Below, piece after piece: positions 13,801 through 24,200 of a DNA stretch of 64,000 nucleotides (position 1 is its first letter; each line of letters starts with the position of its first letter). Below the pieces are notes generated by a model. The model made no database searches and had not been told where the DNA came from. It saw only the letters and a program-made list of their open reading frames with translations. Origin of the DNA: Haliotis asinina. Lineage: Eukaryota; Mollusca; Gastropoda; Lepetellida; Haliotidae. The DNA lies in NCBI RefSeq assembly GCF_037392515.1, contig NC_090288.1:61179673-61243672 (forward strand), written 5' to 3'. The position numbers and the translations under genes are program-made.

Positions 13801-15240
13801 GCTTCGCTATAGGAAATATGCCAGAGCTGGCTAGGGCTCACAACAGTCATGCAAGGTAACTTCAGGCCGGAAATACATATCCTGTGGCACTGTTTTAACC
13901 AATCATTGTCAGATGATGTGAGTGAGGTATGAAGGCAGGTCTTGTCAGATATAGGTAAACTTTAGACCAGAGTATGATCTACTTTTTGTTGCTATTGTCC
14001 AAGCTGGTCCTTAAGTCCCGCAAGAGAAGCTGAAACAGAGTCCCAGTGTTGTTAGAGTACTCCGACTGTGGAAATGTAAAAGTAATCAGAAAATCTTATT
14101 CTTTGTTTTTTCATAGTTTCCGAAGTTTAAATCAGCATATGATGTGTACAGTGCTTACAATGCTCTTCAGTGTATTAAAGTGTTTCTTTTTATCTTTCTT
14201 CAAGTTCCTGGGATCCCCCAGTGGCAAAAGCAATGCTTTCGTGAAGAAGGCCAGACACAATGTGCTCATTGATGTCCCACTGGTGTTATTTCGATAGATT
14301 AGAGTTATTCCTTCATCAAGAGTGTTCGGTTTAAGCATGTTAAAGTGTGTTGGCAGTGTCTTCAGGTCAGGTAGAATCATGACATTGCTTGACCTTCAAC
14401 TGTTCTTCTGTCAGACCTGAGCCAAGACATCTTCCTGAGAAGCAGCCTGGAATCTCAACAACAAAGACAATGGAGGCTTTCCATTTTGTCAGCTACGTCC
14501 CCATCAATGGTCGATTGTTTGAACTGGATGGCCTCAAACCTTATCCCATTGATCATGGTTGGTACTATGGTAGTTCAATCTTTTTTACAAAAAATCTGTT
14601 GTGTGCCTTATTCAGGCTTTCTTGGGATCAAATTTACAATATTAACCCCCAGATGTCATTGATATCAAAGTTTTGAGTTTTCTATGTTTGAAAGAAAAGG
14701 AAAGTGGTGTATTTGTCGTTTAGGTACAGGATGTATGATGTAGTGATGAGGGCTGCAGTGTCTGTCTGTGTTGTGAACAGGGCCGTGTGAGTCGAACCAG
14801 TACTGGACAGAGAAGTTCCGTTCTGTCATCATTGACAGACTGGGCATGGCAACAGGAGGGTGAGTGATTTGTATAATAGGTTTTTCTCAGTTGTTTTGGG
14901 CATGATGAATTGAGTAATAATAATTAGAGGTTATTTATTTTATGACTTCATTAAACAAAGAGAAACAGCTTATGTTCAAATTTCATTTGTGAAAATTTTC
15001 AGCTAGCACAATGTAAGATGAATCTATTTGTTGATGAGAATTTTGATACCTGAATGACAGTGTTGTCTATGTCAGGGAGTGGATACAGGTGATACAGAAC
15101 CATGTTGTGTTGACAGGGAACCGTACCATGACATCCGCTTCAACCTGATGGCAGTTGTGCCATGTAAACGTCAGCTGTATGAACACAAGCTGCAAACACT
15201 GAAGACAAACAGACAGATTGTGCTGGAAGCACTGCAGCAG
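4895..15240 (+). CDS. BAP1: BAP1 exons 1-9: UCH catalytic domain
   Basis: Nine exons totalling exactly 260 codons. Exons 1-3 encode the N-terminal strand and helix ([29 protein letters not shown]). Exon 4 encodes [14 protein letters not shown] and ends at the oxyanion Gln84. Exon 5 carries catalytic Cys90. Exon 6 encodes the crossover-loop region ([16 protein letters not shown]). Exon 7 carries His168 and Asp183. Exons 8-9 close the domain ([15 protein letters not shown]) and run into the [11 protein letters not shown] helix. No catalytic residue is missing, so an active enzyme is expected. Confidence 0.95.
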
Positions 15241-18200
15241 GTGAGACAATGTGGGAACAGATAGGTAGAGAACAAACAGATGAGGGAATGGGGAACAGAT
15301 GGGTGGAGGACTCACAGGTCAGAGTAGGTATGGGAAAGGGAAAACTAGTCGGTAGAGGACAGATAGGTGACATCAGGTGAACGATATTGCAAGCTAATGG
15401 GAGGAGGACATAGAGGTGAGACCAGGTGAACGATATTGTAAACTAATGGGACAAGGACGTAGAGGTGAGACCAGGTGAACAATATTGTAAACTAATGGGA
15501 GGAGGACATAGAAGTGAGACCACGTGAACGATATTGTAAACTAATGGGACAAGGATGTAGAGGTGAGACCAGGTGAACAATATTGTAAACTAATGGGAGG
15601 AGGACATAGAAGTGAGACCACGTGAACGATATTGTAAACTAATGGGACAAGGACGTAGAGGTGAGACCAGGTGAACAATATTGTAAACTAATGGGAGGAG
15701 GACATAGAAGTGAGACCACGTGAACGATATTGTAAACTAATGGGACAAGGACGTAGAGGTGAGACCAGGTGGACAATATTGTAAACTAATGGGACAAGGA
15801 CGTAGAGGTGAGACCAGGTGGAAGAAGCTAATGAGGAAGAGGCCTGATAAGTGAGACCAGGTTGGGGATGGGTCAAAGTGATTAGTAGAGGACTAACAGG
15901 GTTATCACAGGGGAGGTAACCAGAGGGTAGAAGATTTCTAGGTGAATACCAGGTTGTGTAGGCAATCAGTGTTGGGTTTCGAGGGACCATCACAGTGAGG
16001 AGTGGGATTCAGGGCCCCTATTCTGGAAAGGATTCTAGCCCTAAGATATCCTAACTTTGATCTAAGCATCTGGGATAGGTGTCCTACCTTATTCTCGAAA
16101 AGTATCCTAGCGCTAGGATATCCTAACTTAGGACAAATACTAGGATAGGTTCTGACTTGTCCTAAGTCCATCTCAGTGGAAGTCAACATGGTGTAGTACT
16201 TGTTTGTTCACTAATTTGGACGTTGTGAAAACATAATTACAGCTGAATTTACAACAGCATGCAGTTTTTATGAGTTAAGAAGGTTTTTTGAGTATAAATC
16301 ATCAATTTATCCGTTGCGACTTACTTGTTGGAATACACATAATCTGTAGATCTACAACTGATATGTATTTTTGTTCTTACCAATTCAATATCTTTTTATT
16401 CACATCTCTCTTTTCTGTCACATTCGTCTGAAATGTCAATGACAAGGCCAACTTGGTAAGGAAAGTAACTTCTGTGAATTTTCACTTTGTGAGATGACAC
16501 ATAATGAAAGTTCCAAGTCATGATAATCATTAAGAAAATCAAATGAAACTATTTTTTGCGCGTCTTAATTCTCTTTTTGGCAGACTTTCAAAATCTGATG
16601 ACAAATGTTATGTCTTAGTTTAATAAATGAATTTGATGAGATGAAAATATTGAATATGTTAACATGTGACAATACTTAGATCTGATAATATAGATTAGAT
16701 CTATTCGAGTACAAGTTAACTCTATTTTTCTGGATACAAGGCATGAATTTTTATTATAAATATAATTAATTACAATTTCTTCTAGATCAAGTAAATCCAC
16801 CAAAAGCTGAATTTCACCACTTTCAAACCTTTTACTTCAATTTCTAGTCTCTGCGTTTGTCTTGTAAACGAGATCGTAGCCGCCCTTACATAAGTCTTTT
16901 TCATTCAATGAATTATAGATAATATTAGGTGAACTTAATGAAGGTTTTTTTCTATCTCACCTAGTGAAGAGCTCGCTATCCTAGCTAGGATCTGTTACTC
17001 AACTTAGGACAAGGATAAGATTGTTTTGAGAATGGGTCATATCTTAACAGTAGGATGTCCTAACTGCTGTCCTAACTAGTTAGGATCTGTCTTAGCTGGG
17101 ACACTTTCGAGAATAAGTACCCAGGTTTTTCACCGCGATGATTGTCACAACCTTGCCAGTGAATGACCAACCATTCTGTAGACTGACCATATAGTTTGTT
17201 TCTATTCCAAAGCTGCTGGACACCAAGGTAGGTTGTTGGATGTTGTCAGCTTCCTCTGCCCTGTCGGCCGCGACACCAAGACAACTTACCCTGCCTAGTT
17301 GTAGAGATCTTTTGTTTTTCTCTGTTCGTAAACAGACTATTTTGTGTTATGTTTAGCAAACCAACTGTTTAACTGATCAGTATCGTTAGAATCAGATTGT
17401 TTACTCTTTTCTGAAACTTCTCTTGGTCAAGACCTGACAAACTCATAGTGGTTTAGGCCATGATCTACAAAGAGATCTTAGCACAAAGTAATCCCATACA
17501 CCCATAGCGCAGAGGGTTGCATCAGTGGTAGTGTTAAGATGGCTTTATGGAACAGGGACAGATCAGGCAACTTGGAAAAATCAAAATGTATTATGCATGG
17601 GTTTTGAGAGCAGGTGCTCTCTACTTGGTAAATATGCTATTTAAAATGGTCACAAACTTGTTACATGTTTCACAATATTGTTACTTGGTTTCTGTAGGTT
17701 ACAATCCATTGTTCCATCATGATAACATTGTACTGGGTCAAAGAGAGGTATCCAATCAGAGTAAACAACCTTATAATGAGATTGTATAACTGATATGCTT
17801 AATACTTCATAGATTAGACTATCCTTCCTGTCATGTGATTCCACAGCATTGAGGATTTTGTGTGATATATCAGTCAGTGTTGTGTTCTGTGTCTTGTTGG
17901 AATAGACCCCCATGGGTTTGTTCTGTATTGTCCACTTCACAGGTCTTGTATATCAACAAAGACCATATAATGACTGTATGTTCTCTGACACTGACCCACA
18001 AATCGACCTTCTGGTTACAGTCGGAGGGAAACTAGGCATTAAGGAGACAATGGAACACTCACATTACATCACACAACAGGTTTTACATATCAAGCAAGTC
18101 ATCTGGCCAGTTCCTGGACACATTGCTACAGAATCACAAAATGGTATGAATATCATACCATGGGGAGGTGTGTGTACTTCAGGAGACTGGCTCACTAACA

Positions 18201-21200
18201 GGCTCACTACATCAGAAGTAGACCTGTATGATGTGAGAAGTCACATATGGTATTTGTGACTACTGCTAAAAGTGGTGTAAGACTATGCTCACTCACTTCA
18301 TCAGTTGTAAGTATGATGTAAGAGTCCCTTGTGTGGTATTTGTGACTGCTGCTAAAAGTGGTGTAAGACTATGCTCACTCACTTCATCAGTTGTAAGTAT
18401 GATGTGAGAAGTCACATATGGTATTTATGACTACTGCTAAAAGTGGTGTAAGACTATGCTCACTCACTTCATCAGTTGTAAGTATGATGTGAGAAGTCAC
18501 ATATGGTATTTATGACTACTGCTAAAAGTGGTGTAAGACTACGCTCACTCACTTCATCAGTTGTAAGTATGATGTAAGAGGTCCTTGTGTGGTATTTGTG
18601 ACATTGCTGGAATACTGCTAAAAGTGGTGTAAGACTATGCTCACTTCAACAGTTGTGGGTACAATGTGAGAAGCCCATGTGTCGTACTCACTTGGTTCTC
18701 CGGGTGTCACTCATCGCACTACACCACAAAGAGACATGATGTGTGTATGGAGGATGTGTGAAACTGGTGTATGTAAACCCATGTGAGTGAGTGAGTGAAT
18801 TTAGTCTTACGCCTCAGTCAGCAATATTCCAGGTATATGGCGGTGGTCTGTAAATAACCGAGTCTGGACCAGACAATCCAGTGATCAACAGCATGAGCAT
18901 CGAACTGCACAATTGGGAACTGATGACATGTCAACCTCTTACGACAAGCATAGTTACCTTTTATGGCAAGCATGGGTTGCTGAAGACCTATTCTACCCCG
19001 GGATCTTCACGGGCCATAAACCCATGGAGTACTGCAAATGTTTATGTTACATAAGGTGGTTGTTTAGAAACAGACTCAACTGGACAATGTGTAACTTTGC
19101 AAAACAATGTCATGCTCATTGAACTACACTGTTACCAAATATTTAACATGCATTTCATTGTATGGAAAATAGTAAATGTTCATATATTCATATTTCCCAA
19201 GCAAATGGAAGAAGATTATGAAAGTATGACTTATCATGTATATGACATTTGTCCTATATCATGAACTTCCCATGTGAAAGGAAGATTTGATATGTATGAT
19301 GCACAATCTAGTAGTAATTACAAGGCAATCTTACTGCTAAGGCTTTTCCTAGCCTATGTTAAAGGTTTGGTTAGCCTTAAAGCTAAGGTGATCCTAGCCT
19401 ATGTTTATGGCTTTATGAACCAGAGTGCTAAGGCTGTCCTAGCCTATATTAAAGGTTTTATGTGCCTTAGTGCTAACTTCATGCTCTCCTAGCCTATGTT
19501 AAAGGTTTGATGAGTCTTAGTACTAAGGCTGTCCTAGCCTATGTGAAAAGTTTGGTGAACCTTAGTGCTAAGGCTCTCCTAGCCTATGTTAAAGGTTTGG
19601 TGAAGCTAAGTGCTAAGGCTGTCCTAGCCTATGTTAAAAGTTTGGTGAACCTTAGTGCTAAGGCTCTCCTAGCCTATGTGAAAAGTTTGGTGAACCTTAG
19701 TGCTAAGGCTCTCCTAGCCTATGTTAAAGGTTTGGTGAAGCTAAGTGCTAAGGCTGTCCTAGCCTATGTTAAAAGTTTGGTGAACCTTAGTGCTAAGGCT
19801 CTCCTAGCCTATGTTAAAGGTTTGATGAGTCTTAGTGCTAAGGCTCTCCTAGCCTATGTTAAAAGTTTGATGAACCTTAGTGCTAAGGCTCTCCTAGCCT
19901 TTGTTAAAGGTTTGATGAGTCTTGGTGCTAAGGCTCTCCTATCCTATTTTAAAAGTTTGGTGAACCTTAGTGCTAAGGCTCTCCTAGCCTATGTTAAAAG
20001 TTTGGTGAACCTTAGTGCTAAGGCTCTCCTAGCCTATGTTAAAGGTTTGATGAGTCCTAGTGCTGAGCTCACTGTCGAGAGGCCGAGGGTGTGACGTGTC
20101 ATATTTGTGTTGCTGATTGTTTATCACAGTGGACCTATCCCTATGTGGTTGCATAGCAACACAAGCAAAAGTAACTGTGATGATGGGTGTGTATCCATGG
20201 TTACATCAGCTTATTACTTTCAACACATTACTTTCCTGGTCCGTTCATTCACCATATATTAGCACAGATGTTATTTTCATGTTCCAGTTCTTCACAGTTT
20301 TTTGTGTTCCACCAATTTTGTTACACCTTTTTACATATACTCTCAGATTTTATTTTGAATAGATGAACATTCATGCTGAGCCACCACTAACACAGTAACC
20401 TCCCCTACTCATATACACCAATAGTGTTAAACATGTCATGCTGTGTTATCTGCACTTGAGTATTCTGTTACACACTGATGAATTAACCTTGAACTGCATG
20501 TGTACATTTATCTGTCATTGTATTAGCATGAGTTTGTGTGTGCCATGCATATTGTTCATTTCTCACACAAAAATATTTATATTTTACTAAGATTTTCTAC
20601 TGTATTTATGGGACAAATCACACTGCATAATGGTAACTGAAAACTGCATCATTCACTCACTCAGAGGTTGACTTTGGTATGTTTCCTGAGGGCAGATCAG
20701 TGTATGTCTTGCCATACGGATCCTGTGTGGAATTGTTGACAGCCTTATTTTTCATACTTGCAAATTTTTGACCTCTTACATGGTCAAGTTCATGACACAT
20801 AAGTATAAGTGTGGTTTAAATAAATGAAAAGATTTTTTTTTTCAGGCAGTGAGTAAATCCATGGATCTGAGATGAGTCTTTCCCATTTGTTTTGACAGTC
20901 TTAAAACTCTGGAAATTTGAAACTTAGTTGTAATGCTGTTATGTGCTTCCCTTGATTAGTAGCATTAATATTTATATTTTTTTGAAAATATCTTTCTTGT
21001 CAAATTAATCTCAGATCCATCATAACAGCATTTAGGAAGGATAACAATGCATGAATAGACAACTTTTTTGCAGCGATAGTGATATTTCAGTGAAACTTTG
21101 GATAACGCCATTATCGAGTGATGATGATCTTGATGATCATGATATCCACCGTGAACCTACACATCATTCTCAATGTAAAGTAATGTAAAAGTGGTTCATA

Positions 21201-24200
21201 TATCTATTGATTGCTATCCTTCCACTTTGCTCCAACTTATAAATGCCTCTCAGAGATGTACGTTTTACCAACAGTTGTTGCTGTTTTCATTCAGCGGTCA
21301 TTCAGCGGTCATTCTCTTTCCACAGAGGTTACTTGTCATATCTTCCTATGAACCTCTGTTCTAATATGGCTCTTTCATGGTGTGAGTGTTCAAGATTCGT
21401 GATTGTTGCCATCTGATTTAGTTGTGCAATCAACGACGTTCTTTCAAAAGTAATCATTCATAAAACTAGAAGCTCTTCCCAAGACGAGGAGCAAATATTT
21501 CCTCCAGACAGAGCACATCATCTCCATAGCCCTTGTTGACAACAAACAAGCTAGCTATTAAACTTGTGTGTCACATCAACACAAGTCGCCAACTTGCTTA
21601 AGTTAGTCAAGCTGGATGTAAGTCAATCTATCATGCGTTCTGATTGGATAGAAAGAAGGGAGATGCCTAGAGTTGTGATTATTTGCTGCAAGGGGATTTT
21701 CTGAGAACCAGCAAATATGGCTGTATTGGAACAGAGGTTCGTAGGAAGATATGACAAGTAACCTCTGTGGGAAGAGAATGTTCAGCAGTGTGTAAAACAA
21801 GATATTCACCTGGTCTGCCCTCAACACCATGTCTCTCTCAGTGCATGTCTGTCTGGGCTGTTGACAACAGTATTTAATGGCTCATGGCGGCATTCCAGGA
21901 ATATATATAAATGCAAAGGTAGTCTTGGCTCATGCATGCTCCTTTTAAACTAGTTCAATTGATTCATTATCTTGAAGTCAAAACATTTAAATATTTTCAC
22001 ATTTGACCAAATGGTATCATCTATATATGTGTGAAATGGTTTTTATGGAAACAGTACTGCATTGTAAATATATTGTATCGTGACCACTCATAAGAGGCTG
22101 AGAATCACGTGATCCTGTGACATTATGGTAGTTCATGTGTCACGCCAGTAATGAAAAGAAGCCAAAGATCCTCAGTTTTTTTGAAGAAGTATGATAATAA
22201 TGTATATTTTACTCAGTGTTAAACTAGTTGTACTGTTAATGAATGGAGTGGATACTAAATATGATTATATTCATTATGAGCTGTGAGACCTTTGTGTTAT
22301 AGGTGGGTTGTATGTCACTTATTCACCTCAGTAATACTTTTGTGCCAGGTTTAGGAACTTACAACTGTTTCTTGTGGTATTTACTTCAAAGTTTACACCT
22401 GTACTTGCTTCAGTAAAAATAAGTATAATATTATCCTGAAGACAGGAAACAGGCCACATGTGAGTCAGGTTCATTGAGTTGTATTTTTCTGCTGTCCCCA
22501 GTGTCATTGGTTTTACAGGAGAATAGGTACTTTGATATTGTAAGACCAGTCTGAAATGAACATTAGTTAGTCACAGTGTGCATGCCAATGTAACCGAACA
22601 AACGGACTTGTTCACTGGTTTCCATGACCCAGTTCCATGTTCAGTTGATAACAGTCCACTGTGATGAATTGTAATGTGGATGACAGTGACATAAAGATGA
22701 CTTAACAGTGTATATACTATAGTTTATAAAGTCAAAGGTCAGCAGATTCTTACTTATATTGATATGATAGAATCTGTGTTCTTTAAATTCATTTGAGTAA
22801 TGTACATGGATGGCTTTTGGCTTGAGCTAGGGGACACATACTTTCTAATGAAGACAACTTGAATGATTATGCAAATAATAGAACAAATACGTTGACCAGT
22901 CAAACGTTCACCTGTTCCTTCTTAACAGACTCAATGTGACATGCCCTGCAGGCTTTGGAAACCTCTTAGTGAGTACTTGATAAATTGTTTTCAGGGCTGC
23001 ATTGCACAAAATGATCATAGAACTATGCATAAAGTTTATCTTATACTTACAGTGAGGTCACAGTCGAGTCACTGTGATCACTTTGTGGGCCCTGAACCAC
23101 CATGGTATATGATTATTGTTCCAGCACCGATGCTGTTGTGTGTTGTAGATGGTGAAGGTGACCACACCAGGGTTGACGGCGGTGGAGAGGGGAGGTAGTT
23201 ACAATCATATGGACACAGTCGAAGCCAAAGATTCCAAAGCTACTGTTGAAAATGCAAGAGATAAGTTATTTGAATCGACAGACTCTGAAATGCCCGAGTG
23301 TTCCAAGCAAGCTGTCTCCTTAACAAATCACAAGGAGTCAAATGACATTTCCAGTGTGGACCTGAAGGACGAACATGAGGAGAAACATTCTGAAAGTGCT
23401 GACCCAGCAGTGAGGGATAAGAATGTTAAGATACAGATTTCTATGAAGGAGGGGAAGGATGGGAGCATAACGATCCCACGAACTGTGTCGCTAACTGACG
23501 TCACCAAGCCACTGACTATAGAGACAAAGTTTGGAGGTTCACCTGGTCCGAGTAGTGAGAGTACAGACACAGCGTCGGAGGTGGGGAGCGTGTTCTCCTC
23601 CCCTGGCAGTTTCACCATCCCTTCTTGTCAGAGTAGTCCACAGTTCCCCAACGATGGTGAGTACATCAGGTGGCAGGGGCTGAGTTAAACTTTTCCTGTC
23701 TTGCATCATTATATATGAAAATGGTTGTTTTGTTAGAATATACTTTTTTACATTTAGAAATGTATCAAATTACAGTGTCAGGTCTTTACATAAGAATGCA
23801 AGATTTATCAATGTCCCTGTCTTAATCGTGAATAACACGACAATTTTGAGTATATGATTGCTCCTTCATCAGGTGAATGGTAAGGAGTATTATTCACCTG
23901 ATGAAGGAACAAGCATACACTCTGAAACATCATGTTGTTCACAATAAACAAGTTGACATCCTTGAATCTGGCTGGTATTAATACCCTAGAAACCTGTCAC
24001 GTGTTACAACAGTTATGTCAGCTATATGGTAGTTCCACATGTGTGACAGTTAGTGATACTATCGTGTTTTGTCTGAGCATCACAGAATTTGATGCATTTG
24101 ATCTGTGTGTCAAATCACAGGAATAATAGTCACAAACATTCGTCATTTCCTTCTATTCATGAGAGACCGTCAAAGGGTTGGTTAATCAGTGAAAACTTTG

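Noticed and set aside
17217..17231. 15-nt micro-exon candidate (CTGCTGGACACCAAG before GTAGGT)
   Set aside because: Would insert LLDTK between LEALQQ and MVKVTTP, where the family sequence is continuous.
17912..18259. Possible extra BAP1 exon after a good acceptor at 17941
   Set aside because: The exon 9-10 junction already matches the family directly, the downstream donor is weak, and the frame runs into an 85-bp tandem repeat.
23328..23618. 96-codon minus-strand frame
   Set aside because: Antisense shadow of BAP1 exon 10.
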